This document shows positions 1-12,800 of a stretch of 64,000 nt of DNA, one piece after another. The stretch's first letter is position 1; every line of letters starts with the position of its first letter. Location: positions 8,490,501-8,554,500 of the forward strand of contig JAILWY010000011.1 of assembly GCA_022113835.1 (NCBI GenBank), read 5' to 3'. The notes beneath the pieces are model-generated. The model was not told the DNA's origin and searched no databases. It saw only the letters and a program-made list of their open reading frames with translations. The translations under genes were made by a program, and so were the position numbers. The DNA comes from Atopsyche davidsoni (Eukaryota; Arthropoda; Insecta; Trichoptera; Hydrobiosidae).

Positions 1-429
1 AAATCGATAAAGTCAAAGATTATTGTATTATCATACTATTTCTAAGTAGTGAGAACTAAGTACGGCGGTGTGAGCAAAACATATCTGCAATTCAAATAAT
101 CGTGAAATTTGAAAAATAGGTAGTAATGTGTTTATCATTACGAATTAGAAACTCTAAGGTTTTTCTTTGTAGTTTTCCTCGTTGTACAATTGTCACATTT
201 TCGATATTCACCAGGAATTTGCGCAACACTACCGGTCCACCATTTGTCGTTCGGCTAGAGGTCAATGCCACCAGCTCACTTCGATTTTATGAAATATGCC
301 ACGAATAGTCTTATTAAATTGATAAAGTATTATTTTCTATTTTTTAATTATTATTGAAAATATTTAAAACGATTTGTGGACGATGAAAAATAATAAAATA
401 ATATATTGATAGAAAAAAAGTTGCCATAA
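1..429. other. AT-rich upstream sequence, no gene seen
   Basis: I see no coding potential beyond short chance frames, no RNA gene and no repeat. The stretch becomes strongly AT-rich from about 310 to 430, just before the more GC-balanced Atx2 leader region. Confidence 0.5.
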
Positions 430-782
430 ATAAGCAGCGAAGAGTGAATACGTCACCCCGCCATCTTGTAATCTTCGCGCATTGCAGAACGAGTCTGCCG
501 ACCATTTATTTTTCGGGCTCTCCCGAAAATAAGTTTATTTGTGATTTTGTACACAAATACACTTTAATTTGTAGTTGTTGGCTTAAGGAAACCGCCGTTG
601 ATGTTGGCAACAGACGGCCTCCGCACAGTATCGGTGTTATCTTTTAATTTAAGTGCATTTTTGTGCATCCGCGAAAGTTGAAAGAACTATTGCGAGGAAA
701 GTGCAAGTAATCAGTCAAAATTCCGGTCCCTACGCGTAAACGAGAAGGAGCCTATCCACCAGGCCAGTCGGGCGAGGCCGAC
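430..782 (+). promoter_or_regulatory. Atx2: Probable Atx2 promoter and 5' UTR
   Basis: Base composition shifts from very AT-rich (310-430) to balanced and CpG-containing here, directly ahead of the first Atx2 ATG at 783. I see no TATA box at a convincing distance. An initiator-like TCAGT lies at about 713-717. Several upstream ATGs occur (for example near 602) with short frames. The transcription start is not fixed by the sequence. A 5' UTR intron cannot be excluded. Confidence 0.4.
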
Positions 783-820
783 ATGAACAATAAAAGGAAA
801 AATCGAGCGGTACCCCAGAG
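783..820 (+). CDS. Atx2: Atx2 exon 1: start codon and basic N-terminus
   Basis: This exon encodes [12 protein letters not shown] plus two bases of an Arg codon, followed by the donor AG|GTGAGT. The start M-N-N-..-K-R-K resembles the fly Ataxin-2 N-terminus as I remember it, and the phase (2) fits exon 2 exactly. The ATG lies in a modest context (GCCGACATGAAC). The long Arg/Gly/Ser-rich N-terminal extension seen in other ataxin-2 proteins is absent, so the LSm fold starts almost immediately. Confidence 0.85.
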
Positions 821-3800
821 GTGAGTGCCGAGCAGTGCCGAGTGTCCAGGCGATTGACCTAACCTTCTCGCATGCCACTACCCTTTGTGCATTCACGCCA
901 AATGGAGCCCTCCACTTGCGAATACCTCGATAAAAACCCTGCCCGAATATCCGCCCGTTTACCTACTTCACCACGATATAGTTTTGTATCTGTAGTTTTA
1001 ACTCGGATCGTTTCAATTGTCATCTTCTCATTGTCTTTTGAGCTAAAAGCCCAGACCCTACAACTGTCATGGTGGTTTTATTTATTAATTTTTTGTCGTT
1101 CTAAATTGACCCTTTCGACTGAATAGTTTCTTTTTAGTATAATCATTGCCCACGATCGGTTATTATTGTACGAACCAATCACGTTTTAGTTAGTTTTTTT
1201 TTAAATTATAATTATCAGGTAGTCACATGAGTTGTCTGAAATGTGTAATCATTATGAAAAAAACATTTTTCTATTATGCATAAAATAAACGTTATATATT
1301 GTAAAAAGCTTTGAAATTACCGTTTTATCTATAAATCAATAATTTTTTTCGAATTATCAGGTTTTCATTGGTATTTTCCACATATGAGTGTCACGTGAGA
1401 TTTTACACCAACTATATACTTTTTAAAAAAATACTTATTAAATATATACAATCTACACACTGCACACTGATTTTAAAAAAATATTTAAATTAAATATAAA
1501 AATACCAATGTAATAAATATTAAATATTTTCTACAATTGCCATGTTTATAGTCATGAATCACAAAGTTTACTAACATGAACGGAATCTTGCAGTTAGTAC
1601 ATGCAAAAATGCATCTTAGGCTTTATAACAGGAAAATATAACTCGGTTATTAATTTTATTATTACCATGCTAGAAATACATTACTTGTATCGTTACTACA
1701 GTGTAAACTGTTATCTTGAGATTTTACATCACGGTAAAAGTCTTCCGGTGCCCTAACTACTTTACGGCCCTATAGGTTTGTTTTATTATATCAGTAAATG
1801 AAACCAGGTGTTACTCAATGAAGCTTAAGTATCACCTTTTTCCAGTCAATTCTCTTCTGGTCATGGACCCTTCAAAGGTTTACCCGGAAAAAAATTCCAG
1901 AGAATAATCTTTTTTCTCTTGTTCTTCAAGCTTCATACAAGACGGAGACCATATTCTGCACTGCTTATTTTTTATATTTATATTTGTAACTACACAATAC
2001 AACCCGTTGATTGACCCCCAATGCACCCTGATATCTCCTGATATTAATTTTTAGCAAGTTTAAAAAGAATAACACAATGAAGTCATTGCTGTCCTTGGAC
2101 TTTCTTACTTTTAGAGATTTGCCAATGACAGTCTATTTAATTTGATTTGTGGGGTGTAGTTTTCCGGAAGGTTTCCACATACTACAACTTCATTATATCT
2201 TAGATGATAGCTGGATTGAAAAAATCTTGTGGAGTGCATAAGGTTAACCTTAACTTAATTAAACCTGGTTAACCAAGCCAAGTTTTCGGGCTTGTATGGC
2301 AGTGCTGCTACTGCTTGTTTTTTGATCTTATTGTTACTTATTGGGACTCGATGACAGGATAGAATACACTTTCTTTGTTGCAGACCCTAATGTTGAATGG
2401 TTAAATGGTTTTTTTTTTTAATTTCTCGCACGGCCTGTCATACGTTTGTCTGTTTTATGAATTATTTATGTAAATTTTCTATAATGTATTTGTAAGCCCA
2501 ATTTCACTCGTCGATTGTGTTTGGAAATGCTTTTTTTTTATAGTTTACTCCACATGTGCTAGTTTTGCGTGTTGAATACTAATATTCATTCTCATTGTCT
2601 CCGATTTGTCGTTTTGTAATATCATTTTGTGCATGAGCACGGCGATCATCGCCTGAAAAACGTATAAAAAAAGTCAAATTTTTGTAGTATTCATTTGCGT
2701 GCTCAGCCAAGATGAAGTCGTTGCTCAACTCATCCAAGATTGTTTTCTACCTAAATAGTGCATTTTGTGAAAACGGCGTGTGTGTTCCCCACGACTTTTT
2801 TAACCTTGAGTTTAATGCTTTATTGCGTCCTTTCTTTATGATTGAAGATCATTAATTGTTTTTTTGTAGTACACGTGATAGATTCATGAAGCTATGAGTT
2901 CTGATTCTGATAAAGAAGTCGAATATTTTTTTGCTTGGTTTTTTTTAAATATCTTAGCTTTTTTAATTTTATAAGCTGGATTATCTAATCTATATTATTA
3001 ACGAAAATAAAATTTAGTTAATTATTAATAAGCTATCACCAAACATGTCTTTTGTATCTTTTGACTGGACTACAACCTTTTTTATTGCCTTGTTTAGTGC
3101 TAGGTGAACTTGAATCTGGCCTTGTGAATTTAGTGACAAAAAAGATGTTTGAAAGAAACAGTGGTCTGTATAAGTTGAATCGCCGTGTGGTTCAGTAGCT
3201 GCCAAGCTGGCTTGCTGACTATGAGATCCGAGTTTAAATCCATGTGAAGTAACAAATATTTTCAGTTGTGCTAGAGTAAAAAAAATCATTTCTAAAGAGG
3301 ATAAATACTCAGATGTAGGTTTTCTGCGATTTCTCTGTATACTGGATGCAGATGTATGAAACCAGACAGTCCCAATTGCTTCTAATCGTTTTCTATTACT
3401 TATATACTTGCCTTATACTCTTAAAGATTAGTAAAATTGTAAATTCCCCATTCTCAGATTATCTGACCTTGGGTGTTTTCTGATCGTGGAATAAAGATAA
3501 AAAAAATGCATCCACTGCCTCTTGGGTCTTTGATATGTGATCGACATGCTACATTCAGTGCCCTTGACAATTTTTTAGAATCACGTCAGTCAGAGGTTGC
3601 GAGATGTTAAATTTACTGCAGAACGCTACAGATTGATAAATACAATGCCAAATAGCTATAGAGATCGCAGGGTTTTTTTTCTTCTGATAAGTTGATTCGT
3701 CTTTTGGAAGGATCGTCAAATTAGCACATTTATGACGATACCCATTTAACTTAAACATAAAGTATTTTATTCTGAGAAGTGATCTGCTATTTAAATAAAA

Positions 3801-6800
3801 CCATTTAATAAAACTAACATTGGTCGACATGTTTTTTATTTTTACTTTTTAAACATGAAGCAATTAAGGGTGTGTCCATCTTTTTACATTTTACAAATAT
3901 ACTATGAAACTGCATTAGAGAGTTTATTTTCCATGATTTGTTAACTTGGACATGTTCTTGAGCAAGCTATCCAAGTCATTCTGAGACACCACCCCTTGAT
4001 ATTTTACCGGGCAGTTCTAATGTGTATAAATGTGCAGTGAGGTTTGATTAAACCATTTTGTTGTGCAGCATCTTTGTGTATCTGACGGTATGTTGTGTCT
4101 GTTGCAGGGCACCGCGGGTGCGCTCGGTGACAGCGGAGGGAGTGTACAAGAATGCGCACTTTATGCACGCCATAGCCTCGCACGTGGGGGACTTTGTCCA
4201 GGTGCACACTCGCTCTGGCAGCATCTGGGAGGGCGTCTTCCGGACCTTCTCCGCGCATTTCGAGGTAAGACTCACAGCATACAAATAACCTAACCCAACA
4301 TGCCATTCTCATCACTTTGAGTACACCCATACCTCGCTAACAAAAACCTAATTGTGAATGCCCAGCAAATTTACTCTCTTCTCATTTTCTTTTTTTTTAT
4401 TAATATTCAAAAAATATTTGGGCACAATAATTTAACAATAGCAAAAAAAGTCATAAAATATATGAATCTTTAAGTATGGCCATCCTATAGGTGTATCTCT
4501 TATTGTATTCGCTTTACGTGGAGTTTAAATATTACATTTTAAGTTTATAATCATTGTACTATATACTATGTTTAAGTTTAAAAACACAAATAATACAGAT
4601 AATGACCTAAATAATACACATTTGCTATCACAGATGACCTTGTGATTGTCATCATATATTATTGTGAAATTAACAAATAATAAGGTTTTTGGTATTAGTT
4701 TTATTTGGATGTGTCTCAAACTAAATCGAATAACTTTAAACTAAAGTTGAAAAATTAATAAAATTTACTAGAAATTATGCTCATTCCCTTGTATTTAGAA
4801 AATACTATAATATGTGTATTTGTTATAAAAAATATATTCAAAATTGCAACTGGTGGTATATATAAATAAATATTCTTTTAAATTCTGTCGGTGCCATTTT
4901 GAGAATGCGTCCTTTGATTTTCACTATAGTCTACGGCGCATGACTAAACCGGCAGGCTTCCATATTGTTATTAGAAATGAATTTGCATCACAATGAGGTG
5001 GTGGCACTATTTGCGGAGAAACCTTGAAGTGGCCGGTGCCGACCACTAATGTGCAGCAATTAGCAAAAGCTGCACCGTCAGACCCGACGATGGACAAGCG
5101 AATCAGTAGTAAAAGGTTGAGTAATAAATACCTCATTCTTGGGTGCTATGCTGCCTATCTGCCTTTTCCACCAATGGTCTCCTACTTTTAGGGACGTGTA
5201 GCCATAGACCGCTTGTTTAAATTATCTTAGCTTTGATGTCTCTCGCTCGCGGAGTAAAATAAAGAAATCTCGCAGGTTTATCTTGCACTACATTTCTAAT
5301 AAAAATATAAGCAGTTGATACGCACTTAAAAATAATGTATCAAAAAATACATTGTACTATCATAATACTTGTAATTTATACTATGAAATAAGTCACAAAA
5401 GAATAATAATCTGTGTCATGACTTAATTAAAAAAATATTAATCATTGTTTATCATAATCAGTCTTTTGGAAGTTGTAAGATTAGGAAAACAAAACCATTT
5501 TTGGTTGGTATAGTTATAAATAATACAAGGCAAAAACATAATTTTTTTTTTTTAAATAACCACAGCCTTCATGCAGTGCCTGCTATATTGCCTAGTTGCC
5601 GGTTGCTTAGAGTGTTACTACACATTACCGTTATAGAAACAATAAAATTGAAAGCAATATATAATAACACGAGTTGGAGCTCTGCCAGGAGTCGTACCGA
5701 CTAGCCACGGTGTGCGAAGGAGCTTGCTACAAGGGCAGTAGTAAATAAATAATCTAAATGTAACTCGTAGAATGATTACGATGTTACTTTGATCGCTTTT
5801 TAATGTAGTAAAAAATATGAGGTTTTTGACTTTGATTATAAAAAATATATAGTAGTAGTAAAAACTCTTTATTTTTCTTTCAAATGTACATTTATGAATG
5901 ACATAAACTATTAGTTGCTCTAAAATATCTTTTGATCAATTAAATATGTGTGATTCGTCAGTCTGGGAGTCCCCTGTCGCACCGGGACCTCTCGACCGAG
6001 AGTCAGCAATCTAACCACTAAGCCAACCATCCATATTGATCTTTTATATATATTTTTTTTATATAAAATAATTAATTTACGTGAATTATAAGATCAGCAC
6101 TCTCTGTAGATAATGATGAATAAATGACACCAGAATGACTCAATGCCACTTTCTTGAAGTCTTACAAATCACTGCTGTATATTATCTATTTACTATCTTT
6201 AAAATGGTTCCTTATTGTGGAAGTAGTTCTCATGGAGAATCAAAAATTTCCTCATCATTCTGCTACGATAAATTGCTAACATATTTTCTCAATCCTGAAT
6301 GTGTTTTGTATCTCTGTGGTAGGATGTTTATTTGTTTGAATTGCGAGCTGCCTGCTGACACGTTTCTTTGTCACTTAAAGGTCGTTGGTTTGATTCCCAC
6401 AAGGATTTTGGCATTTTGTCGGTGATTCACATCAGTTCAGACAATCATCGCAGTCTACTGACCTGCGGTGTCTGAAAATTCAATTCCATGTCCCCCCAAG
6501 TTTACACTGTAATTATTATATTAATAAAATTCAGCCATTTATATTATTGTCATTCAGACTTCACCTAAGTAAGGCAAAATTGTTTTGTCGGGATCAGCTT
6601 TTGTTAAAAATTATTTCTCTTTAAGTATCCTATAAAACACGGTGAATTTTAGAGGCGATATATCGCTGAGCTGATTCGTACCAAGATGTAAGTCAATAAA
6701 AATTAGCAGGCTGTCCTGGCTGGGGTTTTCTTAATTTTGTGAAACCAACTTCATAAAAAAACACTACAGTTGATTATTTAACGATAACAACAAACAAAAC

Positions 6801-9800
6801 TGTCACTGAATTTAACAAATCCTTATTCAAGGCACTGCGCTGATATATTTCAATTCAGTAAAAGTAAATTGTAATGACAAAATGAATAATGCATAATTAC
6901 GTCAAGTTCTCGCTCGACGCTGATAAAAAGTGGTTAAAAATGACTGCAGCGTCAATGGGGGCTTATCGACCCGCCCACCCACAGTGAAGAAGACCGACTG
7001 TAAATAAAACGACTCATCAGCACGTCTGGCCATTGATAACTTAATTATCCTCGCCGGGTACGCAGCTACGGTGTGCTGCATAAACCCAGAAACCCGGCTT
7101 GCCTTGTTTTCACTTGATACGTGTATTTTAAATTTTGTGTAACTAATGTGAGTTGAAAATTATTTGCTGTTGTAGCCTTAGACGATTTTTTTTTAGACGC
7201 ATATCACTTTATATGGTACGGATAGGTTAAATAAATATCTTTATATTGAAGTGTTGCTTCGTCAATGAAGGAACCTTGACTTAAAAAAGAGATTTTTTTC
7301 TACTTTGAGAGAAAGAGACTTTTTCTCTTTAAAATATATGTAGAGAACTGTTAACAGCCTTGAGTTTTTGAAAGCATGCTTATTGTGTTGATAATTGCCA
7401 AGTATAAAAATCAATATGTTCTGACAAAAATATTAAAAAGTTTCCCCAAAAGTTATATACATCGAAATTGCGAAAAATAACCTATAGATGTTTTAAATAA
7501 TGTGTGTTTTATTTTTGATTCCAGGTTGTTATAGAGGTGGCACATGAGGTGGTACATGGGGTTGTGTCCCCAGACTCCATAGTAGACAAAATGATTTTCA
7601 AACCTGACGACGTTATATCAATAAAGGCCAAGGATTCGGATCTCGACTATGCCACGAGGGACTCATTTCAGACTGACTCCGCCATATCAAAGTTCAACGG
7701 TAAGTACTACTAAGTGCCACTTTCTATTTAGAAGCCCCATGGTCCTGTGTTTACGGTGCTTGCTTGCTGACCGGGGTTACAGGTTTAAATTTAACATAAT
7801 TTTAAAATCATTTTTGATAGTATTCTTGTCATTCTTTGAATCTCAATAATACACTTAATCACCAAGATTCTCCAGTTTATCTTTATATCTAGTAAACGCG
7901 TAAACATTATTTTAAAACCTTAAAATGTATTATTTATTAATTTATTTTATAAAAAATAAATGTTATATTTTTGATGTTAAGTTTATCAATCAAAAGTGTA
8001 ATATAAATGTTGGGTTCTTGTTTAGGCCGAGGCGGTGGATCTTTTGGCGAGGAGCGCGCGCTGCAGCCTTGGGTGGGCGAGGCCATGAATGGAGACGCGC
8101 TGGAGGGCTCGCGCGACGCCCTGGAGCTAGACAGCTGCGCTAATGGCTGGGATGCCAACGATATGTTCCGCAAGAATGAGCAGGTCTACGGCGTGCACAG
8201 CACCTATGACCATGCCCTCACTGGCTACACGCTGCAGCTGCAGAAAAAGGATACGCAAGATTACAGGTACCAACTCTGATTCCTCTCTATTATTAAAATA
8301 TTCTCTTTCTCATTTTTGAATATTTTTTAAAGTATCTTAAGAAATTAAATTTTGTACTTCATTTTTTAAAATATTTTTGTTGATTTTCCAATGTAGTTTC
8401 GAACAGAGTTGTCAGTTTGAAAATGTCAACATAGAAAGTTGGAAAAATTAGCCACAAAACAAAATGATAATGTCGAAAATCATTAATGATATTTCTTTTT
8501 CTCAAATAAAAAATATGAGTACTTTCTGTCAAATTTGGAGTGTAATATTATGAAATACTTTGAATGGAAATGGTTTTTGAAATATTTTCTTGATACACTG
8601 ATTTTTTTCTAATAGATAACAATATTGGCTAATGGGTTTTATTAAATAAATATATTTATATGTACCTAAACTATCTCATTATCTCCATTTCAAATCTGAC
8701 TTAAACATAAGTTTTTTTTTTAATTCTATGAAATCATTAGCTGTCTCCAAGGTAAACGCAACAAGGCAAATGCTGGAGACGTAACAAGCCAAGCAACTAC
8801 AATCCCCTCTGTTCGCCCGCAGTTATGCACTCTTACAGAATGGTGTGGTTATAAATAGATTTAAATTTACAGAACAGATCTACTTCAAGTTTGGTTCAGT
8901 GAGATTTGGCACGGCAGCTATTTATTAAATAATTTTACCTTGATAAAAAAAAAAAGCAGTCTATGGCACCAGACCAGCCGGTTACTCGATCCATATTAGC
9001 AGAGAAATAAAATAATGAGGAAAATGTCTGGGGGAAAAGGTTTACGATCAATTCACGAGATTGTTTATGGCCTTACCTTCAGATTCCGATGGCGACTCCA
9101 TATCTTAATAGCGTCTGGAGCTTTGAACAATTGGAGCATTATATTTAATAACGCACAGCATATTATATTTCCTCCAGACCTGTGCATACAATGTTGCCAT
9201 TTAACTTTGAAATACAATAATCCTTTTTTTTTTTTTGTTCTGTTAGCCATGGTGAGTCATGGTTTCCTTTGTTTGGCTGGCTGCGTACCTCAGTGTGCTC
9301 GCGCCCTCCTCGATGAATGTTATCCTCTGAATTTTAAGATTTTTCTCACTGTGAAATATTCTGTTTTTTTAAAGGAAAAATATTAAATATGTCTGGTACA
9401 GTTTTGTATATATTAAAACGGCAGCGGACAAATGATAGGTTAGAATTTATCAACCGGTTTTTTTAAACTACATAGTTAATAAACATTTTCGCAATGCACT
9501 CCCTCAAGTTATACCTGTTTTATATTTATGTTTAAGATAAAGTATATATGATTAGTCTTAAGTGAGACTCAATATAATAGGTATGTTAAGACAAGTGGAT
9601 TCCAGGTACTTACCCCACTTTCTGGTCCACGCAGTCAGATCTGATATGAGGTTCTAAGTGCAGCATTTGATACCGTCTGGAACAAGACAACCAATCTCTT
9701 TGATAAGCTGAAATGTCCTTGAAACTGAACTTCCAAGAGCGCTGACATTAACAGCATAGAACCATTATAAAGAAATTTCATTTGTTGGCAATGAAAATTT

Positions 9801-12800
9801 CGACATATGGCATGTCTTTGTTATCAGCATGCCAACTATTTCGCTGTATACATTTTGGATGACAAGTTTTAACTAAGTTTTTGTGTTTGTTATAGGGACG
9901 CAGAAGCGAAGGCTGAAGAGATTGCAGCGGAGATAGAAAAGCAGCCTAACTACAAGCAGCGCATGGATGTGGAGAACGGAGACGAGGAGGAGCAGTTCGC
10001 AGCCGTGGTTCGACCCGGACACCGAGCCAGACCCTCTCCGACGCCCCCACCTCCAGCCTCTAATGGCAGCGAACCGCCTGCCGGGGACAAATACGTCCCG
10101 CCCGGCCGCAGGAAGAACCTGCAGGTACACCATCCAACATCACATCTCATCAAGGGCTCGCTTTTTAGATTAATCGTAGTATGCTCCATGTGTTTACACA
10201 TCAATCCAAAAAATTGTGTTTGAAGTACCGCATCTATTTCAGCCAGATTTTTTCACTAATCACTCTATAAAAGTTGCTAGGCTAGTGACTTCAGATGCAA
10301 TGGGCATAAAGAGTTAACTGGTTCTGTTCACCCTGAGGATGTCTTCTATGTGATCAGTGTCTTACGGGAATGTGGTCTTTGGTTACAGTCGGGAAAGCCG
10401 CTGAAGTCGCCGCAGGTGTCACAGTCGCCGCACCAGTCGGGGCGCGAGGCTGGCAAGGGCCCCGGGGCGCACTACCCCCCGCTGCCCCTCCATCCGCAGC
10501 ACACCCCGCACCAGGTGAGGCCTCCGTCACCCACGACCTACGTCATGCAGGTGGGCCGAATCTCACTAACCTTGCTATAGAAATAATCTATATCTCTACA
10601 AAATAGAAGGATATTGCAATTTTGAGTCTCTTTTTATCATGAATTCTGTTATCAAATTCAGCTTTCTTTCACATATGGTGGAAAGTAATGCGATTTTATT
10701 ATTTTATTTTATTACAGGTGCACCCCATGAGCATGGGAGGAGGCCCCCCTGCCAAGAGCTACGCGGCAGCCGGAGCAGCGCAGGCCCCTCCTCATCCCTA
10801 CCACACGCCACCCCCCTTCACCACACACCACGTGCATGGGTAAAAATTTTATAATTTAGAGTAGTTTTAAAATTTATTTTTTTTTTTGCTTATAAATGGT
10901 GATGTATTTACTGTTTGTTCATTTACAGGGTCCAGAGCGGTGGTCCCGGATCAGGTTCAGGCAAGGTGAACGGTGCAGAAGCTAAGCTGCCTCCCTTGCA
11001 GCAGCGTGCCCCGCGCCATGCTGCTCCGCCTGCGCCCTTCCCGCCTCCTCACCAACCTTCACACCCTGAGCCTCCCGTGCAGGTTTGCCGACTCTCTAAA
11101 CCCCACAGTGGATACCTTTTTATGGTTTTAAATGAGGTATCCCTGCTTACATTTCTTCTACAAGTTGCTTGAATATAACGTCCAATGGTGGTTGCAGGTG
11201 ATGCCCCACCAGGTGAACATGAGTGAGCACATGGCACCGCCTGCCCCGCCCCACATGCATCCGCAGCCCCCGCGCCACCGCGAGCAGCGCCGCGACGAAG
11301 TGCAGGTACACCAAATGTTATCAATATTCTGATAGTCACCCAATAACATATGCAATATTTAAAATTAATATTGAAAATAGCCATTGTGATATTGTATTTT
11401 ATAATCTGTTACGGTGTGTTTCCGTCCAGGACCTGAAGAAGTTTGGGCATGAATTCAAGCTGCCTCCAGAGGTGTCAGCCAACTCAGAGGCTCACCTCAA
11501 GCCCTCTTCTCCGCCTGTAGCGCACCCGCCGCACCGCGAGGGGCCCTCCCCCCATGCCCAGCATCCGCAACATCCCACGCATGACCTACCTAAGCAGCCA
11601 CCCATGCAGGACCACAAGGTACCAGCATTGTGCAGTGTCATGCCTAATCACAACTATAAATTCTTCATCTTGATAAGCTGATTTTACGTTTAATATAGAA
11701 TATTAAATCAAAGGAGGATCAATGGCTAAAGGAATCGTTTGGATGATTTATTCAGCTGATATTGATGGCAATGTGTTTTCACGATCATTGCAGGTCCTCG
11801 GCCCTGCGGAAGTGTCAGCGGAGGCACCCTCTGCCTCGGCGCCCGTGGACAAGGTCACAGCCTGTCTGAAAAACTCCACCCTGAACCCTGAGGCTAAGGA
11901 GTTCAACCCCGCAGTCAGACCCTTCGTTCCACGCAGCCCCAGCACTCCAAACCCTTCCAGGTAATCTCATGCCTCACAAGAGTATGCAGGTTGTGTACAA
12001 TCCACCACCACCTCAATTAAATAGATCAGATCTAATATATAATGTTAAATTATAATATAAGGTCTAAAAATTTTCTTACAATTGGAAAGTAAACATTTAA
12101 TTAATTTTGATAATATTTTTTCATTGAAATGTACATTAAAAAGATTAATTTAATAATATTTATTCCTTTATTTTATATTCAATAAAAAAATACTGTTTGC
12201 ATGGATTTAAAACTGTATTTATATCTGCCGATATCTAATAATTGTCATGTATTGTAAGAAATTGTACTAAAAATTTATAAAACTCTTCACAATATAATCA
12301 GATAGTTAACATATCAAGAATATGAGTTGTGAAGTCTTTATTTAGAGTATCAGTGCTTAAAATGTGTCTGATGACTGCTTCCAGGCCTCACACACCGGCG
12401 ACGCCCGTGCAGGGAGGCCCGGCGCAGTACCTAGGCGGGGCGCACCACCCAGCGCACCACGCTGCGCAGCACCATCAACACCACCTCGGGGGCGCGGCAC
12501 AGCAGCAAGCCTATGCGGCTGTCGTGCATCCGCACCACGCGCCACCTCCGCCTGCTTATCACCCGCCCCCGCACCACCCGCACAGCGCCCACAGATTCCG
12601 GAAAAGTGAGTAGTGATATGTGACCCCGCTAAGTTATCACATATCTGTATATCTTCATACAGTCATCTGACTAGGAAGTGGGCGAGTTCTGGGCGGAGCG
12701 CTGTGTAATGCATGTGTTGTATTGCAGTGCCAATGGCGTCGCAGATGCAGGTGGCGGCGGCCACGGGACAGCCGCTACTGGCACCAGCGCCACTGCAGCA

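Larger units (their letters stand above)
4265..7524 (+). other. Atx2: Atx2 intron 2
   Basis: About 3.3 kb of AT-rich intron. It contains two tRNA-like SINE remnants (5950-6030 on the minus strand and about 6335-6430 on the plus strand). The block at about 6900-7130 is less AT-rich. Otherwise I see nothing structured. Confidence 0.9.

Noticed and set aside
4058..4293. Three overlapping frames on both strands at exon 2 of Atx2
   Set aside because: Only the frame with the V-Y-K-N-A-H-F LSm motif fits the family and the splice phases; the others are shadows.
5950..6030. Functional tRNA gene on the minus strand
   Set aside because: Excellent A box but no acceptor stem, T arm or proper anticodon arm; a SINE remnant is more likely.
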